A stretch of 64,000 nucleotides of DNA from Opisthorchis felineus (Eukaryota > Platyhelminthes > Trematoda > Opisthorchiida > Opisthorchiidae), in assembly GCA_004794785.1 (NCBI GenBank), contig SJOL01007384.1, positions 367,898 through 431,897 of the forward strand. The letters run 5' to 3'. Below, in pieces: positions 34,700 through 45,060 of this stretch; the first letter of the stretch is position 1; each line of letters begins with the position of its first letter. Below the pieces are notes generated by a model. It did not search any database, was not told the origin of the DNA, and saw only the letters and a program-made list of their open reading frames with translations. The position numbers were made by a program, and so were the translations under genes.

Positions 34700-34712
34700 C
34701 AATTGGGGCTCA
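34700..34712. repeat. Nested LINE target-site duplication, left
   Basis: CAATTGGGGCTCA, identical to 35812-35824. Confidence 0.85.
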
Positions 34713-35811
34713 TTATCATTATCAGCTGTAAGAACCGCGGACTTGTCGTACAGTGGCTGTAGCTGCCACAATTTCGTCCACCGATGATTTGGGGAGGTGG
34801 GGTAGGTAGCTGCGCATTGGAGGCGCGAGCTGATAAATTGGTGCGGAAGTACAGGTCTGTCAGTGGACTTTTAAGTGGGGGGTTAGGTAGGGAGCTATGC
34901 ATTGAAGGCAATAGCTTGGATGCACCAGCGCCATCGAGGGCGCGACTGGGCCATGTCTGACAATGTGTCTAACCATTGATGTGGCCCGTCTCGGGATTCC
35001 CATCCAGGGAGACGGCAAAGTCCAGTGCAGCTGAGTTTGCTGGTAATGGCTTTCATACTTCGCTGCCAAGTCATTGTTTGACCTCTCCTGGCTCGTTTCC
35101 ACCCTTCACGTGGTTGTGCGAAAAGAACCCTTCGAGGAAGTCGTCGACTGGCATACGGAGTACGTGGCCAAGCCAGCGCAACCTATGCACTATGGTCAGT
35201 TCATCTTCCGAAAACCATTCGACGTAATTCATCATTGCTGATCCGGTGTCCCCACCACACTCGAGTAATGCTCCGAAGACATCGATGGTCAAACACTGAT
35301 ATCTTCTGATGTCCTGGGTGCAGCAGCCAGGTTTCTGACCCGTATAGCAAGATGAATCGCACAGCTACATTGTAAACTCGATCCTTGATGGATAGGCTGA
35401 TGTCACGCCTACGCCACAGGTGACACAGGTTCACAAAAGCTGCTCTGTCCTTCCCAAACCGGATGGAGATATCATCTTTCACTGGACAATCGGGACTGAT
35501 ACAGCTGCCCAGGTAGACAAACTTGTCTACTACATCTATCGGATCGTCCTCAAGCACGAGGCTAGGGTTTGAGCCCACCCAGTCTTGTAGTAGCAGGTGT
35601 GAAGCTCATGCCAAACCGTCAGGCAGAATAATTTAGATTATTTAATATTGTTTGCATTACCACAGCATCAAATCCAAGAAGAGCTATGTCGTCTGCGTAC
35701 TTGATATCTGTGAGCGGACGCCCCGGGAAAACTTCAACCCCACAGTTATTAGAGGCGCTAGAGGCATTAGAGGTGTCCATCGATGTCCCTCCCCAACCCC
35801 TTCCCATTACA
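34713..35811 (-). mobile_element. 5'-truncated RTE-like LINE nested in another LINE
   Basis: A 1,099-bp minus-strand insertion. It starts inside the reverse transcriptase (GVEVFPGRPLTDIKYADDIA, with the catalytic YADD intact) and continues FVYLGSCISPDCPVKDD, LCHLWRRRDISLSIK, FILLYGSETWLL, DHRCLRSITRVWW, RISNDELRRMVFG, and after frameshifts LRWLGHVLRMPVD. It then runs through the C-terminal end and 3' untranslated region to a TGATAATGATAAT tail. The flanking 13-bp duplication and the resumption of the host endonuclease on the far side show a simple 5'-truncated insertion. Confidence 0.92.
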
Positions 35812-35824
35812 CAATTGGGGCTCA
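35812..35824. repeat. Nested LINE target-site duplication, right
   Basis: CAATTGGGGCTCA, exact copy of 34700-34712. Confidence 0.85.
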
Positions 35825-36617
35825 GCAGCGCTTAGTCTACGTACCACGACTATGTCTGAGTTTTCAACCCGTTGTAAGAGATCACCTAGAGCGTCATGGG
35901 AATTGTCTTTGGCTGATTCAGAGCTACCGCCCGATGGAGCGTAAGCCGACACCGTAAAAAGGGTGCAATGCACCTCACTCGCTTGAGTCTTTTACAAACT
36001 TCGCCGAACGAGCCGCGAGGAGGCTACTCTCAACGGGTATCCAGTCGAAGAGAGACACTTCCGCTCGGTCGCTCAATGCTCATCCCGGCATATCCAGCCT
36101 CACCGTCCTCCGCACAACCAGAGGTTCAGTCGGAACCTGGAAGAGGGTGAGGGGCAGCCAGTTCAGTTAGCGCATTTGTATGTTGTATCCTTGTTCCTGA
36201 CATACAGCATACATCAACGCAGAGGGAATCAAGCGTACGCGTAGGAGCCGCCTGTTGTCCCGCTTGCTTCAGTGTACGAACATTGAGGACAGCTAAGTGG
36301 ACCGGCTTCCAGGGTTTGACAACGGACTTGGAAGTGTTTGGGGTTGTTATTGAAGTCGGAAATACAGAAGTTGAAGCTCAGCACGGTGTATAGTGATCAA
36401 AGTGGGCAGTCGTAATACTGGGACCTGCGGAGAGAATACTGAGATTCAGATGGGGTGTAGTAGAAAAGAATGCGTGAAAGTGTAAGAAAAGGGGCGTTAG
36501 CAGTAGCGCGTTTTCACCTGACCACCTTGTTGTATACGAGTGACACCACCCGGCTACTGACACGACACAACGGCCAATATGGCGTGAGAGAACTGCTAGT
36601 TTCAAGTATCATGGTTG

Positions 36618-36662
36618 TACGTGGGCTGGGATATTGCCAGGTTGCCTAAACATAGGTAGAAC
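36618..36662 (-). mobile_element. Possible small SINE fragment
   Basis: TGGGCTGGGATATTGCCAGG and the following bases resemble the central SINE body. The fragment is too short to be certain. Confidence 0.4.
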
Positions 36663-36887
36663 GATTAGGGTCCTCGACCAAAGCTTTTAGTTCAAAAGAA
36701 TGCCTGTAAGGCAGCGGCATGTAGCGGAAGACGCAACCTGGAGGGTCAGACGTCTAACCACGGACCAGCCTGGTATGACAGACTCTGTGAGTGTCGCACA
36801 GAAACCAACCAACATTGCTCAGTTGGTCATTGAGGCACACAAAACCCCACATCACGGTAAGGTGGTCTGTTGGTGATTGAAAATTAT

Positions 36888-37070
36888 TGTTCGGGTGTTG
36901 AACCCTTTCGGTGCCTTGCTGCCACGGAACCCGAAGGAAGCAAGTGGGCTGATATACTGCCAGGTTGTCCAAGCCTAGAGAGGAGCAGTCGAGACGATGG
37001 GGTTGGATTCGAACCACGAACCTTCTAGTTACTATGTTCGCGCCTTAACCACGGGCCTATCACGAGCTCA
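36888..37070 (-). mobile_element. tRNA-derived SINE, diverged full-length copy
   Basis: Minus-orientation copy with the body blocks CCCTTTCGGTGCC and CCCGAAGGAAGC, a B-box-like GGTTCGAATCC and a decayed A-box region. More diverged than the copies at 13685 and 31273. Confidence 0.85.
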
Positions 37071-37108
37071 ACAAGTGCGCGTTTTCTAGACTGCTGCTGC
37101 TAATTATA

Positions 37109-37134
37109 ATGATGACGATGGTGATGATGATGAC
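37109..37134. repeat. Imperfect (ATG)n microsatellite
   Basis: GATGACGATGGTGATGATGA-type run, similar in unit to LINE tails in this window, but no LINE end was recognised next to it. Confidence 0.7.
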
Positions 37135-38539
37135 AAGTGAGAAGTTGTGATGACCCTGAAGGTGTCACAATGGAAACCCACTGAATGTTGTTTCGTGGAT
37201 GGGGACGGCACATTTGAATGGAAACTGGAAAAAAATGGGGCTGGAAACAGTCGTATTGGTCGAATGACTTAAACACCAGTACCATGAATGTGAATCTTTG
37301 TGCAAGGAGCAGTTTGTGAAAAATCTTACACTAAATTGGCAAATCAGGTTTTACCCTAATCATGAAGTTTCACAACTGCCCTTTTATTACTTTTTTACGT
37401 ACCCAGCTTTATCCTAGTTTACTGTCGTGGACTTCGGATTCTGATCGATATCCAACTGCATTTAATCTAATTGTGCTTTAAATCGTAATTAACACGTGTT
37501 CAGTCGTTTACTGAGAACGTGACGACATACTGAGCCTCTGCAAGTCCACCTTGTCATTTAATGGCTGTATGTGACACCGCGGGGGTAAACTTTGTGCACA
37601 AAATACCCATTCTAAATTCGACTCTTTTCAAATTTTTTTCCGTAAAGAAAAGTCGAGGATCCAGGAACTAAAAAGCCTCAGTTAATTGGAAGAACAACTG
37701 TTGAGCGTTATCCGAAGCCGCTGATGTTACCACTAATCTGACCACGCACCATTAGATGATCAGTCTATGAAAAGGCTGGACGTAAAGACTGGGCAAGCTG
37801 GAGATTCGATCAAATTTCTGATAGAGTCGGTCCCCAAGAAATCCAGTCAATTAAGTTTTACAACTAGGCCCCTGTATTCTGCCCGAGAACAGTCCAGCTA
37901 TTGTTCCTGGGGAGAGAGCCCAACTTGCCACCGATCAGGCTATGAGGTACGAACTTAAATGCTGGAGGTGAGTGACTCTTTGTTTGTCTCCTTATGAGGC
38001 GTACAGAAAGTAACTAAACAGCGATTCAGCGGCTTAAATCTCATGTGTGAAACAACTACAGATTGTTGGGTGTTATACCTCTCATTAGTTTAACTACTTG
38101 AAATCACATCACCCAATTCTCTCGTGCTTCCGTAATACACGTTGGTTTCAATATGCCAGCTTCCAGGCAGTATTTACCTTCTCCTAATTGTAGTGAGGAT
38201 ATAGAAGAACATGAAATCAAATGCCAGAAAAGGTGTTTTACAGGGTGCGATCCTTGGCCCCCTAGATTACCTTATATGCCGCAACGGCTTACATGTTGGC
38301 CGTTGATCCACGTTTTCTGCCTGCAGTTGAAGTGAAGATGAAGGGTTCTCTTTGAAAAGATACGTAATTACAAAGCTAACTCGACTGATATCGGTAAATG
38401 GTAAAAAAAATATGGGGTCTCCCGTGCAACGCACCGAAATGTCCGCACCTAAACCAATGGAGGTGAAGTTTTGGTTCCTAGACAAAGCTGAAACTCATGA
38501 TTGGTGGAAGTTCCAAGCCGGCTATCCAAAACGTTGCCA
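37135..38539. other. DIP2 intron 1 sequence
   Basis: No recognisable gene or transposon protein. Confidence 0.4.
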
Positions 38540-38959
38540 CATGCTAGAAAACCCGCGGGGCCACCCTTTCACTGCCCTGCGAGTCAGGCTTTTGAATCAA
38601 AGGCTCAAGGTGGGGTACCTCAACCAACTTCCCATTCTTCGGCTTGGGCAGCCGGGGAGTAACATTCCCCCTTGTAGCTCTTCGCTCGCCGGTCCTCTTC
38701 CAGACCCCTCCCTACCAATCGAGGGACGGAGTGAGATTAACCCACCTGCCAGTCCCCTAGCCATTGTTTTGAATCATCGCCCAAAAAGATAAGCCAAAAT
38801 GATCCCTTACCAGACTCAAGAGTACTTAGTAACGTTGCAGCTTTCAACATCCATACTGTCTGTCAAATTGGACAACAGGTATAACTTGACGAAACCTTGC
38901 TTTCCCCCTCTTTCAGTGTGTGTTGTGTCGTCGAAACACCCATACAAGACCACCCTTCG

Positions 38960-38970
38960 GCCGTGTATCT
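38960..38970. repeat. SINE target-site duplication, left (one mismatch)
   Basis: GCCGTGTATCT against GCCATGTATCT at 39166-39176. Confidence 0.6.
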
Positions 38971-38982
38971 AATAACAATCAA

Positions 38983-39165
38983 TCGTTCAGCTCTAACACC
39001 CTTTCGGCGCTTAGCTGCCATGTCACCCGAAGGAAGCACGAGGGCTGGGATATTGCCAGATTGCTCAAGCCTTGACGGGGGAAGTCGAGATGCAGAGGTC
39101 GGGCTCGAACCACCGGCCTTCTGGTTAGTAAATTCGCGCTCTAACAAATAAGCCACCTCGCCCCA
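38983..39165 (-). mobile_element. SINE inserted in LINE endonuclease
   Basis: Full-length minus-orientation SINE with B-box-like GGTTCGAGCCC and an altered A box (GGCTTATTTGTTAG). It interrupts the plus-strand LINE endonuclease after VETPIQDHPSAVYL. Its 3' tail on the plus side reads AATAACAATCAA. Confidence 0.93.
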
Positions 39166-39176
39166 GCCATGTATCT
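39166..39176. repeat. SINE target-site duplication, right (one mismatch)
   Basis: GCCATGTATCT, partner of 38960-38970. Confidence 0.6.
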
Positions 39177-40092
39177 CAAGCGGCCTAGCTGTTCCATGTT
39201 TTACTCTCCCCGTATTCGGTGATCCTGATGCAATAGATCGTGGTGTCTACAGTGTGTGGGTTGCCCCAAAGCAGAAAGCTCGTCCCTGCGCTGTACAGTT
39301 GTCTGGTTCAAGTAAGAGCAGTGCAGATAGATGCGGCAAATGTTTATCTGTGTCTAATCACTACAGTTCTGAAGCTGAAAGATGGGTTTCATCGAGATCT
39401 GACTGCTTCGGATAGTCATTCTGGCGGGTGATATGAACGCCCCAATTTGAACGACTAGGCCCGTAGAAAGCACAGTTAGGAGGTAGATTCGAAGTCAATG
39501 ATGGGGAGTGGCTTTTTCAGTTATGTGCTGAACACCGTCTACTCCTGACCATTACAAACTTTCAGCACAAACATTCACATCGAGTTACTTCGAGGACACC
39601 AACCGCAAGCCAGTCATGGACTCAGCTGGATCATGTGACTACCAGTTACCAGCACCACCGACTACGATGGCTCGGTCATGCGTTACGCATGCCGAAACAC
39701 CGTCTACCGAGACGAGTGTTGTCCTCTGTGCCTCCTTCAGAGTGACGCAGACCGCGAGGCGGACAACGCATTATTTGGCAGAAGAGCGTGAAAGAGATCA
39801 CGAAGAGTTTGGGTGTTGTTGGTGCTGTACGCCTTCCAGGATGGGGTCCCCGTGACTCCACCTGTGCGTGGCTGAAGACGTTGCAATAAATGGCGGCTAA
39901 TCGATGTCAGTTGCGTTCGTGCTGCCAATTTCTTTCCAGATTGTCCGATTGAGCGCTTGCAGGTGTAGGCACCTCAGAACGCTTGACATAGGCCAGCACT
40001 AGGTCCCCTACCTCACCCACTCCTTTTCTATTCTTTTCACTCTAGGGCTTTAAATATAATTAGACGAACGTTATTGTTGTACGGCAGTGAAG

Positions 40093-40112
40093 CATCAGTG
40101 TCAACACTGATG
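40093..40112 (+). repeat. 3'-terminal LINE hairpin, plus copy
   Basis: 20-nt palindrome (CATCAGTG ... CACTGATG) at the end of the plus-strand LINE, followed by TTGCTGTC and a GATGATGATGA tail. Confidence 0.7.
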
Positions 40113-40125
40113 TTGCTGTCTTTGA

Positions 40126-40384
40126 TGATGATGACCCTTTTTGAAAATGGGCACTACCATCGATTCACCCCAGTTGTCTGGGACGGTCTCTTTCTCCCAG
40201 ATAGACCCAAATAGGCTAGACAAGCACTGGCTGAGGAACTCACCGCCATCCTTGAACAGTGCAGGTGGAAGGTCGCCAGGACCTGCAGCACGATGACGCT
40301 TGATTAGGGACGACGACCTGCTACAGAAGATTCGGAACGTAAGCAGAATAGCAGTGGAATGGAGCACCACGACCATGAGCCCAA
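40126..40384 (-). mobile_element. Inverted 5' segment of a LINE (reverse transcriptase start)
   Basis: Minus-strand frame: [20 protein letters not shown], then [20 protein letters not shown] and PIFKKG. This is the start of the reverse transcriptase. The next residues of the protein ([13 protein letters not shown]) are found on the opposite strand from 40385. The geometry is that of an inverted 5' segment followed by a forward 3' segment. Confidence 0.8.
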
Positions 40385-41830
40385 AAGGACTGAAGAACGT
40401 CAAGCAAAGACCATCAGAGCATCAGCCTGGTGGCCGTGGTATCCAAGGTGCTGGCATTATTTTGCATAGATTGACAAGTTCTCGGGAGGTACAAACTCGA
40501 GAGAATCAAGCTGGGTTTCGCCCTGGCCGACGATGTATATTTACATTGAGTAACAATGATAATAATCGTTCATCTGTAATACCTTTTCGGTGCCTAGCTG
40601 CTATCCGAAGGATGCATGAGGGCTGAGATATGGCTAGGTCATCAGACACTAGACAGGGCATTGAGACACGTTCTTGAACAGCGTCGCTCTTCTGATCGTT
40701 CCACGTCGGTCGTTTTTCTTAAGCAGAAAGCTGTTTTTGACTCCGTCGACCGTCAGAAACTATGGCGGTGTTTGGCGATCAAACATGTCCCTTCTAAATT
40801 TATATTCTCATGATGGCACTGTATGCGAACTCCTGAGGGCGAATGCAAGCATACAACATTTACCACGTCCGGTGGTGTAAGGCGGGGCTGCACCTCTCTC
40901 ACCGTTTCTCCCCTACTTTTCTGGTGGCGTGCTGCTTGAAGCTTCTCTGCCCACCACTGAAATGTCCCTGGTGCGTATGCTCACAGGCACTGATACTGCA
41001 CCCTTGGTTCAGATTCTTCAAAGACGCAAACCACTTTAAATAACCTAAAAACATTGTCGCACGGTTTGACATGCGCTTCACACCTGCAAAATATAAAGTG
41101 CTGTCATAAGAAGCCGTGATCAAATCCAAATCTTATACTTGCAGATCCACCAACTGGCGTGGTAAATAGATTTATTTAACTGAGCATTTGTATGAGTTCC
41201 CGTGAAATGGCTAGAGACGATATTGTTTGCCGACTTTGGAAGCTTAGGACAACTTTTGTCGAACTCTGATACTTATGGCACCGGCTTGACATCAGTATGT
41301 CAGTGAACGGCAGTGTATACACGGCGGTAGTGTGATCTATACTACTTTATAGGTCATAAACGTAGTATCCGCCCACAGAGGATGTACGAAAGCTGTCAGT
41401 GTTTGCCCATCGGTGCCTCCCAAGTATTAGCAAGGTTTGGTGGGAAAATCGGATAAGCAATGATGAGGTCCGCCAGATGGTTTTAGGAAGAAGGAACTGT
41501 CCCACAAAGATGAGTCACTCACACTTTATGGATGACGCTGGCTCGAACACACACTCCACATACCAGGAGATCATCTACCTCGAAGATCTCATTCGCCCAG
41601 TCTTGTGCTGAGTGTACGCAACGAAGATGAAAAGTCTGTGGTCTGGCAATGAAGTGTGAAAACTATAACTAGCAAACTGATTCCGTTAGGCATCTGCTGC
41701 CTCCGTGGATGGGGACCTCGGGACTCAACTCAGCAATGGTTAGTGATAGTGAGAGACACAGCTCAACCACGCAGAGAGTGGCTCTCGACCATTTCAGTCA
41801 CGGCCTATGAGTAGCTGCCCAGCTTCCTGA
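40385..41830 (+). mobile_element. RTE-like LINE, forward 3' segment, reverse transcriptase
   Basis: Plus-strand frames with shifts: [43 protein letters not shown], then (after a truncated SINE at 40566-40639) HQTLDRALRHVLEQRRSS, VVFLKQKAVFDSVDRQKLW and IKHVPSKF. Next comes decayed sequence, then FAHRCLPSISKVWWENRISN and EVRQMVLGRR (41399-41490), and finally LRGWGPRDSTQQWLVIV near 41700-41760. No intact YADD was found. It lies in intron 1, about 650 bp from DIP2 exon 1. Confidence 0.8.
40566..40639 (-). mobile_element. Truncated SINE inside LINE reverse transcriptase
   Basis: Only the 3' half of the SINE (minus strand, TCGTTCATCTGTAATACC to GGCTAGGT on plus). It sits between CIFTL and QTLDRALRHV of the reverse transcriptase, which are adjacent in intact copies. 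The plus-side tail is AACAATGATAATAA. Confidence 0.88.
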
Positions 41831-42467
41831 ACTAAGTGGTGATGAAAAAGCCTTCAACGTTTGACTGTATCTCGCAGGTTCTCCCATCTCCCGGTGACCG
41901 AAACTATAGAAGCTGGAACGAACATACTCTTGGTGCATGGCTAATGGCTGTTGAATTGACCTGAATGGAACGCACTGTGATGATTGTGTAGGGTGACTTG
42001 CCCGTGGCGGAGTTCACGTAACTACCGCCTACAGATTCTTGGGCACAGACTGTTCCACAGTGGCGGCTCGAAGAACTTTGCGTTTTGCTTGTAGGTAGGC
42101 TAGGCAGAACCTGCCAAGAGTAGGCGGGTCACGGAAGGCAAACAGCCTTCTAATCGAAACCAGGGTCTCCCCTGGCTAGATCCGGTTACGTAGTACGTGA
42201 CCAGCATTTCAAGACCTCTCTAGCTCCGAAAGAACCTCGGTTTGATTTGGGGCCTCAAGCTGATAGAACCAATGGGCTTTAAGGGAACTTCTACCGCCAT
42301 CAGCCATAGAACATGAATTTTCTAGGTAGGCTTGATATTACAATTGACTCCATGGAACAACTTCTAGAAACCTGCGGGCAAAACAACCCGGGTACTGTGA
42401 TCGGATAGCGAACGAACGAGTAATAAAAATGAGCTAAATATCAGCGGCAACATGTTACAGGTTTTAC
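41831..42467. other. DIP2 intron 1 near exon 1
   Basis: Probably the 3' untranslated region of the LINE above and then intronic sequence. Nothing else is recognisable. Confidence 0.4.
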
Positions 42468-42546
42468 CTTCGGATAGTTCGACCTCAAGCTCTGCTAACT
42501 TCGACCTGATTTCAAATGGAAGCTGTCCGAAATCCAAACAATCCAT
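42468..42546 (-). CDS. DIP2 homologue, first coding exon
   Basis: Encodes the N-terminus MDCLDFGQLPFEIRSKLAEL then EVELSE (26 residues), closely matching the LPxEVRxSLAELELELSEGD start of animal DIP2. This is the beginning of the DMAP1-binding domain. The start ATG at 42546 has A at -3 and G at +4, a strong context. The donor GTAAAA starts at 42467 and the exon ends in phase 1 (G), which the next exon completes to Gly. The leader upstream contains another ATG 13 bp earlier (42559) in a different frame, giving a 15-codon frame that overlaps the start. If transcribed, it could dampen translation. No promoter element can be assigned with confidence. Confidence 0.93.
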
Positions 42547-43006
42547 TATAAAAATCCATTTATGGTTGCGAAAAGAGCTCCTTATCAGTCAAGATCCGGG
42601 CACAGTGGAAATACGTGTTATGGAGCACGTTTTCGGGGTCGCAAACGACTATGTATCATATAGAGTCCAAATGAATCCAGCTGTGACGGGTTAGATCGCG
42701 ATTAACCCGAACGTGGACATCCCCAAGGTCACACTTTGACCAGAGCGCTACCCTACCATTGGACTCGGGGGTCCCAAGATGTTCCAGCTCTCCCAATAAA
42801 GCAGAATGACCCTGGTGATCTACGTAAAAATTGCAGGCGCTATCAGTCAGCAAACGGGGTTGGTAGATCAATGTATGTAACTTCGAGTGAAATGGAAAAG
42901 ACGACCTTCATGCAACAGGTAGCAGCGTACGCGTTCTAAGACTAGGTGTTATTTGGGCTGGGCTATGTCGGATATTTAGTTGCTCCAGCAGCTCGGGGTA
43001 CAAGAA
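42547..43006. other. DIP2 5' leader and upstream flank
   Basis: Should hold the 5' untranslated region and possibly the promoter. The transcript start cannot be fixed from sequence. The overlapping upstream ATG at 42559 is the only feature I can point to. Confidence 0.4.
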
Positions 43007-45060
43007 TTATTCTTGACTGTGAGCTAGAGTCATCAAAAAGATTTCCATTTTAGAAACTGACTCTGCTTTGCCGTCAAAGTGGCTGTGGTACGGGCAGCTG
43101 GTATTAGGTTCAAATTCGTCTACATTTATCCAGTGTAAACAGGTTCCTTCGGAAACTTGGTGTAGAACAAAGCGCCTTTCGCTGAAATGCAGTGCTTGCT
43201 GCACATACGCCAAAAAAAGAGCCCACAGTCCGCTTGCTGCTGTGCAAATTTGCTTGAAATGATCTTAGGTCTTAGGTTGCTTGTCAGACTTGGCAACATG
43301 TTGGCTCAACTTCAGAGATGACTGTTGCTTAGAGGCTGATTGCCTCACAAATGTCATCCCCTACGGCCTTCGAGAAGGTGTCGGAAAAATACATGAAATT
43401 GAATGATGCGGTATTTGTGAGGTAGCTGGCAAAAAGTAGTGCCCCCTCTTTGAATAATGAGTTCCTCCAGCTGTGCACAGCCGCGCACCAAGCGAGTGGT
43501 TAGCCGCTAAGCGTTAACTGCTCCCCTGTTCAAGATGACGAGGACCGAGCGGTATAAGGTGGGAAGACTGGTGATGAATGAATTAATTGCACGACTATAA
43601 GCAGCTGTCAGGAAGCTAGCAGGGAGCACGTGGGGGGAACATGCCATCCACTTATTTTGATCATAAACACCCCGCCAGTTGCCGAAACATTTCATCTTGG
43701 CATATGTGTTCTATGTCCCACAGCAGTTTTACTGATGCGAAAGTGGTCAGTCGAAACTTGAACATGATACTCCACAAGGGCTCGCCAGTTCTTTCTTACC
43801 TCTTACATAGCGGCCCTGTGGGTTTGTATCACCCGCAATTCCGCTGTTCACGCACGGTTCAGGGTGACTGAATCTAGCAGTGACCAGAAACCGTTTGGAG
43901 AAAACCTCCTGTCTAAAGCGCACCATGGAAAAGAAGCTACCGCACGCCTAAGGGCATATGCGTGAATATCAGATACATGCATCATGTCATCGCGAACAGG
44001 ATGAGGCCCTGGATTGTGACGACTACCAGGAAAACCCGGGGTGCGGATTTACCATCTCCGCATCTGTGGCCACGAACCCCAGGGACGTAATTCTACCGAA
44101 TTGGAAACAACAAGAATGGATGAAGCTACGTTAACTGCCTTGTAATTTCTGGTACAAACCCACAAGCGTCATCAAATGGCTGACATGCGCTGACGAATGC
44201 ACACTTTTGGTTGAGCGCTTGGTATAATTTGCATTGCACCATGTTACCGCAAGGTCCCACGTGCACTTCCTTCAACAGTATTCGTCCCAACTCCTTCGGT
44301 ATTAGAATACGACAGCACTCAAGCGGCACTTCTCTTTGGATGCATAACTGGTCACATTTGTTGTGAAAAGTTTCAGTTGTGCCGGTACTTCTACATAGTG
44401 CAACTTCTGAGGCCACCAACAATGAAAAGTTTGTTAAGCTCGTTTTTTATTAGGATCATGCAAAATTGGTTGCCTGCTCTTGCATATGCAATTTCTGGTT
44501 GTTGCTATGGAGTTGGCAAAGTTCTCTTGTTCAAAATCTGTGACAGCAAAAAATTCCGGTTTCCTGTTTGTTAGAATAACCCAAAACACTGCTTGCAAAC
44601 ACTGCACAAACGTTGTGCAGCATAAAACTAACTGACTTCGCACCGGACGACGAGGGTTAATTTGGAACCATAGCGCGTAATTTAACTGGGTACGGTACTG
44701 CCACCTTAAGCTTTTTAACGTTGCGCTCTGCTTCTTGCCCACACATCAAGGTCACTAAGTATCGGCCTGCGGACCTCACTAAAGGACGGATCAAGCGTGG
44801 CAGAAAAACACATGGTTGTTAACCCCCGCAGCTCATTTAGCCCAAAGATCTTTTGTAACTAACATGGACTCAGTGACCCTGGTGTTCTTCTGGTATGCTT
44901 CCAGGCCATCAGCTGCGAGTGAATTCCTCTGGAAAGTAGCAATGTTGGCACAGTATCCTATCCCCTTTCGCTTGTATACCAGACTGTTGAGGGAACCGTT
45001 GCAATTCCTTTTGTGATACTCGAAGTTTTTGCCGCTCATAAGGATATTGTCAGCAATTCA
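43007..45060 (-). mobile_element. Decayed Ty3/gypsy retrotransposon pol region
   Basis: Order on the minus strand: ADNILMSGKNFEYHKRN (44990-45060) aligns with the DDILVSGKN-E-H-RN reverse transcriptase block, followed by SLAADGLEAYQKNTR in place of the ISADGLEAxxENTR stretch. RILIPKELGRILLKEVHVG (about 44265-44325) aligns with the HHCC integrase zinc finger entry. SEGTCLHWINVD (about 43125-43160) aligns with the integrase core around its first Asp. About 900 bp between the last two is unrelated or inserted. Stops and shifts abound, and no LTRs were identified for this copy. Confidence 0.5.

Larger units (their letters stand above)
34241..36370 (-). mobile_element. RTE-like LINE endonuclease region hosting a nested LINE
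   Basis: Minus-strand host copy. From about 36310 down it reads VLNVRTLKQAGQQA, LDSLCVDVCCMSGTRIQ, LFTVSAYAPSGGSSESAK, LLQRVENSDIVVV and LSAAEPQL, ending at 35812. After the nested insertion it resumes at 34712 with QLGSRLVLDTKRTDNGERLL, CANHKLFLWCTNF and QPQTQIDGIAISY, to about 34400, then decays. This is a nearly full endonuclease with a few substitutions and frameshifts. Adjacent below is the 5' end of the copy at 32560-34240. Confidence 0.85.
38540..40115 (+). mobile_element. RTE-like LINE, plus strand, internally shortened, with a SINE in it
   Basis: Starts with the same 5' region as the minus copies (GGTGGGGTACCTCAACCAA). The endonuclease then follows across frameshifts: NVAAFNIHTVCQIGQQ, the SINE at 38983-39165, IVILAGDMNAP, EVNDGEWLFQLCAEHRLLL and TNFQHKHSHRVTSRTP. 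Near 39630 it passes directly from the endonuclease (SQSWTQLDHV) into the C-terminal LRWLGHALRMPKHRLPRRVL segment. Most of the reverse transcriptase is therefore deleted, or a truncated copy was joined on. It ends in the 3' hairpin at 40093-40112. Confidence 0.82.

Noticed and set aside
38540..40115. Nested truncated LINE inside the plus-strand LINE (by analogy with 34713-35811)
   Set aside because: The endonuclease joins the C-terminal segment near 39630, but I found no target duplication and no resumption of the endonuclease after the tail, so an internal deletion is kept as the simpler reading.
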